This document shows positions 1 to 9,900 of a stretch of 64,000 bases of DNA, piece after piece. Numbering within the stretch: the first letter of the stretch is position 1; each line of letters starts with the position of its first letter. The notes under the pieces are model-generated. The model was not told the DNA's origin, made no database searches, and worked only from the letters and a program-made list of their open reading frames with translations. The position numbers and the translations under genes are program-made. The stretch is from Eopsaltria australis (Eukaryota; Chordata; Aves; Passeriformes; Petroicidae), in the NCBI GenBank assembly GCA_034509425.1, contig JAVTVJ010000371.1, positions 124,001 through 188,000 of the forward strand, written 5' to 3'.

Positions 1-477
1 CTGAAGACAAAAAGGTAATATTTAAGTACAGAGTTTTACCATGGTTTGGGTTTTTTTTCTTGCTTTATATTTCCTCCAGCCCCACTAGTGTTTTTTGTTC
101 TGATTTGTACAGGGATCTAGTTACCTAGAACGTGTCAGGGACGGCTTGCTCTTAGAGCTGTCATTCAGCTGAGCTGAGCGGTCGCCTGATGGGAAGGGTC
201 GATGTTTGTGTACGTCAGCCCGCGGGTACGGACGGGCCGTGGATGCACATTGTAACCAGCAGAGAGCACTGTCCCCACTGCGTTCCAGCAAACGTTAAAC
301 TTAGAGATGGTTTTCAGAAATTCCACATGGTGCCTTTTTAGGTTGTTGTTTAATGAGCAATAAGTAACACAGATTCATGTATTTTTGGTATGCCAGGTGT
401 CATCTATTTTAGCACTTACAACTAAGCAGCTGTTGTAGAAAGGAATAGCACTATGTGAGCATGCAAAGCCAGCTATA

Positions 478-760
478 TCTTGGGCTGCATCAAAAGCAGC
501 ATGGCCAACAGGTCAAGGTAGGTGATTCTGCCCCTCTGCTCTTGTGAGACCCCACCTGTAGTACTATGTCCAGCTCTGGGGACTTAGATCTGCTGGAGCG
601 AGTCCAGGGGAAGATGATCAGAGGGCTAGAGCACCTCTCCTATGAAGACAGGCTGAGAGAATTGAGGATGTTCATCCTGGAGAAGGCTCCAGGGAGACAT
701 TCTAGCATCCTTCCAGTACCTTCCAACCCAAACCATTTTGTGATTGTATGGAAGAAGGGG
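478..760 (+). mobile_element. CR1 LINE fragment, internally deleted
   Basis: The plus strand follows the CR1 3' region: a gggctgcatcaaaagcagc start, then GAGACCCCACCTG, CAGCTCTGGGG, GATGATCAGAGGGCTAGAGC and CACCTCTCCTATGAAGACAGG. Near 712-720 it jumps to the extreme CR1 tail (CCTTCCAACCCAAACCATTT, then tgattgtatg). Several hundred bases of normal CR1 3' sequence are therefore missing. The 98-residue open frame at 566-862 is a relic of this element, not a gene. Confidence 0.9.
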
Positions 761-929
761 CTTCAAGCTGTTTTAGGCAGTGAGTCACTAAAAGGTCTTA
801 AAGATGCAGGGAATGGAATGTTTTTTATGAGTATATATTTCCTCAACGTTATAACACACTAGCAAGAGATTTAAATTACAGGGTCTTGATTTTGCTTTAA
901 GTGATATCTTCAGAATAAACCTTACTCTT

Positions 930-1110
930 CTTTTTTGTGTGTTTTTTTTATTTTTTGTTGTTGTTGTTTTGTTGTTTGGTTTTTGTTGTGTTTGTTTGGG
1001 TTTTTTTCGATAGTTTTTTTTTATTTTTGGATTTTTTTGTTTTGTTTTTGGGTTTTTTGTGTTTGTTTGTTTGGGGGTTTTTTGTTTGGTTTTTTTGGTG
1101 ATATTAATAA
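930..1110 (+). repeat. G/T-only low-complexity tract
   Basis: About 180 nt consist almost entirely of T and G on the plus strand (runs of T broken by G, GG or GTTG). The tract ends about 50 nt before the SLC35A5 terminal exon. In the pre-mRNA it would be a GU-rich stretch. Confidence 0.85.
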
Positions 1111-1159
1111 CAAGATGATTTTTGCTCACATTGTTCTCTTTTGCTTCTGGTTCCTGTAG

Positions 1160-1228
1160 GATGGAGAAGAATTTGAGAGGTTGAACAAACCAAGCAGTGA
1201 TGTTGATACAGATGAAGATTCCCTCTAG
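1160..1228 (+). CDS. SLC35A5: Terminal coding exon of SLC35A5 (nucleotide-sugar transporter family), partial gene
   Basis: After the acceptor at 1158-1159, phase 0 gives 22 codons starting DGEEFERLNKPSSD and ending in the acidic DTDEDSL, then TAG at 1226-1228. The short, acidic, hydrophilic tail fits the cytosolic C-terminus of SLC35A5 as I remember it from mammals (a GEE.E.L.KP.SD...DED pattern). Its place, convergent with CCDC80, matches the amniote gene order. SLC35A5 is a multi-pass Golgi member of the nucleotide-sugar transporter family, probably carrying UDP-sugars. All membrane segments lie left of the window, so the identity rests on this tail plus synteny. Another gene with a similar acidic tail is possible but less likely. 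Confidence 0.72.
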   Translation, partial: DGEEFERLNKPSSDVDTDEDSL

Positions 1229-1540
1229 CATGACACTGCCTCGGAGGAGTGCTACTACTTACAGTGAGAGAGAGTTAATCTTTTATTAACATAGGGAAGG
1301 ATTGTTTTTTCCCCACTGACATACTATTTGGAACTGTTTTGGGGCTGGATGTCAAATGTGGATGAGGACAATATTCAAGCTGTATATATGGAGAGTTGTC
1401 TTCCTTCGTGCCTGTCTCCCAGTGTCTGGGGAAATGGAAATCTGGAATGTCTTTGTAGCAGCTGGTGAATTTTACATGCAACTTATGTGGCCTAACTTTG
1501 AAAGAGCTTGAATAAAACAAAAGTTTATTAAACAGTATGA
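1229..1540 (+). other. SLC35A5: 3' UTR of the SLC35A5-like gene
   Basis: About 310 nt follow the stop codon before the poly(A) signal, with no competing splice site seen. The cleavage site is placed near 1530-1540 from signal spacing. A T/GT-rich stretch (tctttttttgtgtgtctgtg, about 1548-1567) follows, as expected for a downstream element. Confidence 0.65.
1511..1516 (+). terminator. SLC35A5: Poly(A) signal AATAAA of the SLC35A5-like gene
   Basis: A canonical AATAAA lies 283 nt after the stop codon and is followed within about 40-55 nt by a U/GU-rich element. Signal, likely cleavage point and downstream element are in normal order and spacing for a vertebrate gene. Confidence 0.75.
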
Positions 1541-4500
1541 CTGCATCATCTTTTTTTGTGTGTCTGTGTTTACAAAGGCTTTGTATAGAGGCTTAGTTTG
1601 CTCTGAGTCCACTACTGAAAACAAATATTATGCAGCTACAGTAATGCCCTTCAACATTTGGAGCACTGAGCAAGAGAGTGCAGGTGGCAGTATCATCTGG
1701 TGTTGTTCTACCCTGGCAGACTGATAAGGTCTTGCATTCATTTTGTAGAAGTCAATATGCAGAGTGCCAGGCATAGTGATCTCAGAATTTCTGTTGAGGC
1801 ATCTGCTGGATTGTATTTTGGCTGAGTTGAAAAATAGGTTCCAAGTTATTCAGAGAATTTTGAAACAGACAAGGGAACAGGGATGCCGATAAGGGATTCC
1901 TGATATGTTCCTAAAGCCTCTTCTCTCAGAGCAGTGGAAAAGATGTTGGTTTATAATTTCCTCCCTTCAAAAATGTGTCTTTCATAGTTGAAAGATACTG
2001 TCAGAAGAATTCTTAAGATAAGCAATGAGTTCAGTGTCAGAGCCTCATACCAGAGTGTATAGTAAGCAGTAAGTGATGCATTTCTCTGGACTGAAGACAG
2101 TCCTGCCTTTGTTCCCCTCTGCCATCCTGTCCAGGCTCTGTGTATAAAGCTTATGTGTACTATATTGATGGCTTATTGCTATATTAACATACCTCCTGTC
2201 ATTGATCCATCAAGAGGGGCAGCCTGTTTTCATATGTGGCCCATGACTGTCAAGCTATAAACTGTGAATCTAAAATTTCTATTTTTTTCTGTATTTTTTT
2301 CTAGTATATTATAAGAATAACTGTACAAAATTAATTTAATGTTGTTGTTGAAAAATTTTTTGCATCTAATTTCATTGTGCTTGTATAGCAGGCCATTTCA
2401 GCACAAGGAATCCTAGTTGTTTGCATCTGTACAGAATGAACAGAAGGGATATTTCAGTGAAAATTCCAGAAACTCATTTGCTCTCACTGGTTTATGAAAA
2501 TGTATTTTGGGAAATGAAATTAAAAAAAAAAAAAATTAAACTGTTAAAGGCTTAATGGCAATAAGACATTTTTTTTCCTTGCATACAGCTTTGCAATATA
2601 TACCTGCCTGAGTTTGTTGTCTTTTTCAGTCACAGCTACCAACTTTAGCAGTTACTTTCAAGAAGAGCGAAAGTATTGTTAGCTTTAGATTGCTTTGCAT
2701 TTATGTGAGCAGTAGCTTTTCATATGAAGTTTTTTTGCCTTTCTTCAAATGAGAACATAGAAATTAGCCATGATCGTACTTCTAAAGACAGAGCATCAAA
2801 CCAAAGATAAATGTGTTAAAAACCGTGTTTGACCTTTGTGCCTGAAATATCTGCATTATGAGACAAGAAATTGAAAATGACTGATCTTCAGCTATTATAA
2901 AATGCATTTAGTTCTTGCTTTCAACTCCTGTCCTGCTTAATGACTTTCCTTTCTGTAAATTTCACCAGTGCTATCATGCTTGATTTATTTGCCGAAGTCT
3001 TAGATTACACAAAGGTATTGGTTATATAACTATTGATCCAAGTTTTTACTCATGCTGTGGATTTGGTTCTGTCTAACGTGTAGAAATCTTTCTGTTGTCT
3101 TCAGGTTGGAGGTCTCAGAGAGATCATGTTGGATGGCCAGGCAGGTTTCTTGTTATAATGAAGGAGAACTGTATATCCCCTTTGCAGCAACAGGAATGTT
3201 AACTGATGTCTAAAAATGGGTAAGGATTTGCATCCACTTAGCAGTAACATAGAGTAAATAGTAACCCAAAGCATAACGTGCAAATCTTTGCAGCTGTGCT
3301 ATCCATGGCAATGGTAAAATTTAGTGTGTAGGTGAGATTTGTTAGAGGAAGTGATTGTGAACAATTGTCACTGCTGGAGAGCAGCCCTGGTGAGCAAGGA
3401 GGAGCAATTCTATAGAGTTATATGTTTCAGATAGATCGTGTGAAATCCCACTTGATTATGTATTTCCACTATATGGAAAATACTCCACGTTGGAAAGCTT
3501 AACTTATATTCGTGCAAAATTGCAATACGGAAATTTATGAGGATGTTTTTGGAGAGCAGCATTAGTTTGGCACATAGTCTTTAATGAATACATTGAGCAG
3601 AGTGCTCATTCTAAGCTTTGATTTAGAGCCCAGATTCACAAGCGTTTGAACTTAATTGCTGCTGAGGGTGTTATGTTCCTCCCTCCAGGTCTGAGGAAAT
3701 AGTTCACAAAACATCCCAGGAAGAGAGGTGAGTTCATGTTTCTCTTGCTTGTAACAAGTCAGTTGAAGAAATATTTATTTTGGTTAATTTCAGCTATTTT
3801 GTGAATGTAACAGCTTCAAAGACAGACTGTGGATGAAAACAGCCATCTTGGAGCTGAATCAAATGCCATAAATATGTTAAAGAAAAAAGTTTTTCTTTAT
3901 CATGTAGAATCTTCCCACTAAGGTATGTTGAAGAAAGACCTTACTCTTAGTAAGTCTGTCCTCAGAGTGATGCTGCAGGAACAGATCCAGTGATCTGGGT
4001 TTGATTTGTTTTGCCAAATGAAGTCTTCATTTGGAGAAATGTAACTCTTGAATGCTTATAGCCTGCAAGATAACTACATATCATTGAAAGAATATTTTGG
4101 CTTGGTGTTCCTTCTGGCTTTGCTTTTAGTTTTCCATGGGGAAACATAGGTTGCAAAATCAGGATTTTAAGTAATTGCAAAAAGTTTCTGGTGATTTTGA
4201 GTCATTTTGTAATGAGGGCAGAAATTGGCACCAGAATGTAGAATAATACAGAGTCTTCTACAAATTCTGTGAATATCTGAATGTGTAGTTTTGGTTAAGA
4301 GCCTATCCCCACTTCCTTTGGTAAGTGGACAACTTGTTTGGAATTGTCTTTTTAATGCAACTCCCATTGAATGCCTAGGCTGGGTTTGGTACTTGCACAG
4401 TTTAACTTTGAATTTCAGACAGGGTTATAAAAAAAGAGGCCATTTGGATCAGGTGCTGCACTCTTTTTGTAAGTTAACCCTCTCAGCACAGGACATTTAA

Positions 4501-6369
4501 TTTATGTGATTTGTAGTGGGAGTTAAAAGGGTTTTCATTTAAAGACTTTACATGAAAACACGATTACAGGAAAGTCTAAATGAACACCTGAAAGAAAATG
4601 CCCCAAGGGTGTTTTTCTTTCTGTCTACAGGAGATGCCTGTTAGGCATCTGGTATACTTTCCTCTGCTTTTGCTTTAGGCAAGGAAAGTTAGGCAGCTGA
4701 CTTTGATCACCTGACAGTGATGCAATAAGCTCTTGTTTTCTAAAAGTGAGCTACAGGACACTCCATTTTCTTCTAGAAACTCATCCACCTATGATTCTTT
4801 TTGGTTTTTTGAATTTCTCTGTCCACTGCTTTCAGCTGTGGAAGTGGTATCATCATTGAGAGCTCAGAAGCTCTCTGCAGGCAGCAGTCCTCTCAAAATC
4901 ATTCTGTCAAATGCCTTCCCCCAGGTAGCTGCAGTCACCTGAGAAAGGTAAGTCAGGAGCTGTACCCTGCACTGACTAGACCTTGTGATAGGGAGGGCAG
5001 CCTGCCCCAGAGAGTGACCAGGCTTGTAAAGCTAAGTCCTTGTGACCATCTGTCTGCCTTCCTGACATTCGGAAGGGCAAGTAATGTCTGACCTTTCGTG
5101 ACTTAAATTTCTAAAGAAAGCATCTGGTTTTCAGTGAACTTACTGCTTTAGCCGGTTTTGTTTTCATCTGGGAAAAAAAAAGAAATCAGGAAAATCCCAG
5201 AAGTCAAAATGCAGAGCATGCTCTGGCCAGCTTAGAGCTGTAGCTTCTCCCTGTTCCTGTGCTACTGCTGTGATGGCAGTAGCCGGTACGAGTGCACTGT
5301 TGTGTGCATCTCTATGTGATGTGCACCAACATCATGGATTATAAAAAGAAGTGTGACTGGTCAGGCACATCTTTGACATCAGAAGTTACCAGTATGCCAT
5401 TATAAAGGCTGATATGGTATCTTCATTAAAGATATTCCATAATCTTCCTGCTGCATCTTTACTGTTTAGAAATCTACCCCAAGTGGTGTTGAAGCCGTGG
5501 CTGTGCATGCAGTTCCTGCTACTGGTTTCAGTAGGGTAGGGTGGTGCTACAGCTCCAATGCCCAAAGACATCCATGGGAAGGGAGGAAAAAACCATTTCT
5601 GAAAGTGTGGCAGAAATACAGATGGTTTAGCAGATTAAATTAAATACTTTTATAAACATTTAATCCAGATCACTTTTATATGGGAGGGTATGAGAAGAAG
5701 AGGTAAAAGAAAATTTGAAATTTAGAGTAACAGTTTAATTAAAAGCATTATTATAGAGAGCTAATTACAACTCATTGAAAATATACGTGAATCGGATTTC
5801 TTTTTCTGATGAAAATAATGCTTTTCAGATTTCTGCATTTCAGACAGCACTAACCCTGGCTGGTGTTTCCACTTAGCTCTCGTTAACTTGGATTTAACAG
5901 TGAGGTGGGCAGGACCTAAGAGTTCAGGGACCCCAACTGAAAGAATAAATAGCCATGCAGTAAGCTTTGTAGTTAAGAACTTTACATTGTATTGTATTGG
6001 AACAAGTTCTGCCATAGCTATAAATCTTATTTTCATTCATAAAGTCAGCTAATTACAATGGTAATGCACTGTAGAAGGGATGCTGCCTTTTAAAACAAGG
6101 TGTTTCACAAAGATTTTATTACTGTTGTTATTATTAAAGAGCATGCCCCATGCTTCTTTCTTAATTTTTCCTTTTCTGGGAGAGACCCAAAGTGTGCTTC
6201 TTTGTTTCTCTTCATAAGCATAATGAAATCTCACTTTCCAATAAATATACTTTTTTGTCTCCTTAGAAAATGTAGTAAAAAGCACATTGTTGGGCAGTTT
6301 GTTTCCTGCCCTACTGTAGTGGCCGTGGGCTGGGGCTGTAGGGTTTTTTTTTGTTTGGTTTTAATACAA
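1541..6369. other. Intergenic region between the two convergent genes
   Basis: This is the tail-to-tail gap between SLC35A5 and CCDC80. It is AT-rich and has a poly(A) run near 2521-2534. I see no exon with matching splice sites and no recognisable mobile element. Open frames here are short (99 codons or fewer) and unlike any family I know. Confidence 0.6.
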
Positions 6370-6644
6370 ACAGCACCTGCTGATGGCCTTTATTTATAAA
6401 GGTTTAAAAATATAAAGGAGTCTTTATTGTTTAAAGCTTCAATACTACTGGTTTGAATTGCTTTACTGTAAAGGCTTCTGCATTTTTTGAGAAGGCAAAT
6501 GCCCAAAGTCCCGTGATTGAACAGCAGAAGGACAAGGCATGGATATCTAGATGGCCTGGAAGGATTTTCTGCAAGCGGCCACCTATTGCTTGGATAGCTA
6601 TTGGAAGACAGACACAGGGGCAGCCAGAGGCTAAGTCGCTCTGC
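6370..6644 (-). other. CCDC80: CCDC80 3' UTR (proximal form)
   Basis: Minus-strand AATAAA copies lie at 6428-6423 and 6394-6389, about 217-256 nt after the stop. A GT-containing stretch follows near 6370. A further AATAAA at 6120-6115 would give a longer form. Which signal is used cannot be decided from sequence. Confidence 0.5.
6389..6428 (-). terminator. CCDC80: Two candidate CCDC80 poly(A) signals
   Basis: TTTATT on the plus strand at 6423-6428 and 6389-6394 reads AATAAA on the coding strand. They are the first canonical signals after the stop codon. The second sits inside a small palindrome (cctttatttataaagg). Confidence 0.55.
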
Positions 6645-6991
6645 TCAGTATGGATATCCATGGTGGTAACTTCCGTGGTGACGGTAGTCATCTTGGTAAC
6701 CTTCCTGGTAGCCCTGGTGGTAGCTGTGGTAGCCATACCCACCGTACTCATCATCCGGGCACTGCATGCCCAGTGACTGCTGGATTGTCATTTCCTGGCG
6801 CCGGAGCTGCATGGAATCGATCAGGTCATACACAATTGCCATAGACCACATTGGAGAAGGGTACCAGGATTTGACGTTGCCATCTTTCCCCACTAGAAGC
6901 ATGGAGAAATATTCCGGGCTAATTTGGAAATAATTTCTAATGTCTTTCACCAAATTAGCTGGGATGTCTTCTCGGTCTACAGTTGAGCTTC
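6645..6991 (-). CDS. CCDC80: CCDC80 exon 8, coding part with stop
   Basis: Acceptor cattttctag at 6992-6993. Two bases complete Gly, then SSTVDREDIPANLVKDIRNY, the PEYFSMLLVGKDGNVKSWYP core and the VYDLIDSMQLRRQEM helix of module three. A Tyr/His-rich tail ending HHGYPY follows, with TGA at 6645-6647. The tail is typical of CCDC80 across vertebrates as I know the family. Confidence 0.96.
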
Positions 6992-9900
6992 CTAGAAAAT
7001 GATCACATAAAATCAGCATTAATGTTTTGTTTAGGTGATGATGATGGTTTGTACGTAAAAAAATTAGCGACAGAATACAGCCCAAGGGTTGGCAATATAA
7101 GATTCTTGTAATCGGCAAGTTCTGATCCATTTCCTGGATCTGTAATGAAATTGCTCTACTGTGAACTAAGGTTGTATTTTTAACAGCTTTTTTAAGTTTA
7201 GTAAACTTGTCCTTATTCTCTAGGCTGAAGCTACTGTGGTGTGGTACATCTTTTTGTCACCCAAAGTCCATGAACTTCTTTGACTTCTTTGCAGCTTGGG
7301 TCACCAGTTTATGTATTGCAGAAGGCATATGTGACCAACAGTAACAGTGAAAGAAATCACAGGAATTAAAGTGTGATAGAAGAATTGCAAGAGCCTATAG
7401 AGCCTCAGTCTTGAACTGTCGTGATTTGTGAGGTATGGGATGTGGTAGATGTCATTTCCTCTTCAAAGTATATGTTTTAGGGTAAATCTGGTGAACTCCA
7501 GGCTTTTAAGTGTGAAGTCTATGTTGGACAAATGAGTAGAAACTGTAAAACAGCTAAGATTAGTGGGCACATACACACATAGTTGGCTTGGCAACAGGAC
7601 TCTTAAATGGTGGCGCCTTGCCTTACAGACTTGAGGTTCTCTGAGAGAGGTCAGCAAGCAGGTGGTTAAGGATGGTTAAGGTGATAAAAGGCTATGTGAA
7701 TTGAAATTTCAGAAGGCTTCAAAAGGTCCTTTGATAGCATGATTGAAGTGGGAGCAAGGTGGGAGTGATTGTCAGTGTTACTGCAGGAGTGGATAGGGAT
7801 TAAATGTTCACCTTTTCCCTCACACAAGAAATAAGGGGAATCAAACAAAGGTATAGGGGCCATGTTCAGGACAAATAAAAGGTACCTCTCTAGAAGTTCT
7901 CACAGGAGAACATGTACAAGGAGTCAACATCAATTCAAGGGGAGATCAGACAAAGATCTGTTGATCTTAACAAATAGGAACTATAAACAAAGTCATGAAG
8001 CCTCCAGTGAAAAATCAGTGGAGGCTGCAAGAGTGTTGATGGAAGAAGTCTGTCATCAGCTTCCTCAGTTTATTTTTTCTCATACATGGAGTTAATATTC
8101 CTGTGCTATAGAACGACTAGAATGCTTTCATGCACAGAGCAGTTGGAGCACAGATGGGATAAATAAGTTGCTTTCTGTCTTTGTTGCTCCACTGATGAAG
8201 GCAGTTGTTTGGATTAGGTAGTAGAGGAACCCACAGCATTTGAAAAGTACCCACTCTCGTAAGGATCTGCCTGGAGTAGTGTGCTGGGTTGCAAGTGGAA
8301 TACTAAAGAGAGTTTATAAGAAAGATGGACTTTTTACCAGGACTCAGAGACAGAACAAGGGGTATTAATTTTACACAGAAAGAGGGTAGATGTAGATTTA
8401 GATTAGATACAAGGAAGAGGGTTTTTAGGATATGAGTGATGTGCCCCAGGAGCAAGTTGCCCAGATGGATGCTCTGTCTCTGGAAGTGTTCAAGGATAGG
8501 TTAGATGGGGCTTTGAGCAACCCAATGAAGTGAAAGATGTCTCAGCCCATGGCAGGGGATTGGAACTAGATCATCTTTAAGAGGTCCTATTCACTTCAAG
8601 CCATTCTGTGAATACATGTATATATATATATATATCCCTTGATCCATACATTAGAATCTGCTGAGTGTAGCACAGACATCCCTGTCTATGACAGCAAGGC
8701 TGGCAGAGGAGTGTTCTGGGGACTGTAAGCTTAGGTGGAAAATCAAAATGTGAGATGACTTTCAGATATTTGTGCTTTTCTGTCCTGAAGAACCTATATA
8801 ATATTTAGCACAGAAATACCAGGAGAGCTTTATTTGTTTTTGTATCATCTTGTTTCTTAAATAAAAGAGGAAAACACTCATACTCATCCCTCTAAAGAAA
8901 TTACAGCAAAGAAGCACTCAGCACTGTATAATGCCCTTAATGACTAGTACTGAAGACTAGAAACAGTCACTTACCATTAATTGGATACAACTCTAAGACA
9001 CCTCCAATATCTTCTCCAACTCCCAGCAGTTTGAGGATAGTTATGTGGCGCAGACCTGTGGAGGAAATGAAGGTGGTTTGACGTCAGACCAGATCTTTCT
9101 GCTTATCCTTGGGTAGATTTCAGCTTAATCAGCCAGGCCTGTGCTTGCTAAATTAGGGCCGTCTCAGCCAGCCCTCCAGGAGAAAGAGTTACTGATTTCT
9201 ATGGAGTCTCTGCCAGTCACATCACCTGTCCCAAACATAAGGATAAACTGATGTGTTGTGTAAAAGTGGTATCAGTTGTGTAAAGTTGTTTTAAGGACAG
9301 CAGCATGGTGATGTGGTTCTGTAGCATAGGGATACAAGCATCAGATATGCCAGTAAATTGCAGAGGCCATTCTAATCCAGAAGCTTCCTGCACTGTTTTC
9401 TTTACTAGTAAAGCTTTTACTTGTCATACACACAGCAACAAATTATTTAGAGGCAATATAACCTATGCCAGTTAAACTCTGAATGACTGCAGGGAATAGC
9501 TTATGACAGACACACGCTCCTTCCATTTGTTGTGCACAGAGGCTTAGACTGTTGCCTGTGCTTTGAAGAGAGACCTCAGGGACAGCAGAAACTGTTCATG
9601 TAGCATGAGTCAGTTCAATCTACAAAATCTTTGATGTAACTGCTTTTACAACTTGGAGGCAAGATGCTTGGAAACAAACCACTTAGTTTGAACACCCATT
9701 GACAAATGCTTTAGAAACTCACTGGATTGTGTTCAAGCTGTCCCTACCAAAGGGTGGGGATACTCAACTGTTTTGACTACATTTTATTCTTCAGGAAGCA
9801 TTTTGCAGTGGTCCATATCACCGTTTACTTTGGTACTTTCCATACGAGGTGATGCTAATGCTCTGAATGAAAGCCAGGTGATTATGACTCAACAGTCATA

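Larger units (their letters stand above)
1..1159 (+). other. SLC35A5: Last intron (3' part) of the SLC35A5-like gene
   Basis: No exon is convincing here. The stretch ends in a clear acceptor (ttcctgtag) at 1151-1159. It contains a CpG-rich patch (about 125-300), a CR1 fragment (about 478-760) and a strongly G/T-biased tract (about 930-1110) just before the acceptor. A possible acceptor at about 110-112 is followed by only about 19 open codons that do not look like a transporter, so I do not call an exon there. Intron identity depends on the exon call at 1160. Confidence 0.6.
6992..8974 (-). other. CCDC80: CCDC80 intron 7
   Basis: The intron is bounded by gtaagt and cattttctag. It contains a CR1 3' fragment in the opposite orientation (about 8322-8612) and a short TA microsatellite. 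I see no additional exon. Confidence 0.85.

Noticed and set aside
110..170. Possible exon after an acceptor-like ttgtacag near 105-112
   Set aside because: Only about 19 open codons follow, unlike SLC35A5, and no donor is evident.
566..862. 98-codon plus-strand frame with motifs like EHLSYEDRLREL
   Set aside because: The motif is the translated CR1 ORF2 end; the frame is a repeat relic.
788..1231. 147-codon minus-strand frame rich in Lys, Thr and Asn
   Set aside because: It is the antisense of the G/T-only tract and overlaps the SLC35A5 terminal exon; pure composition effect.
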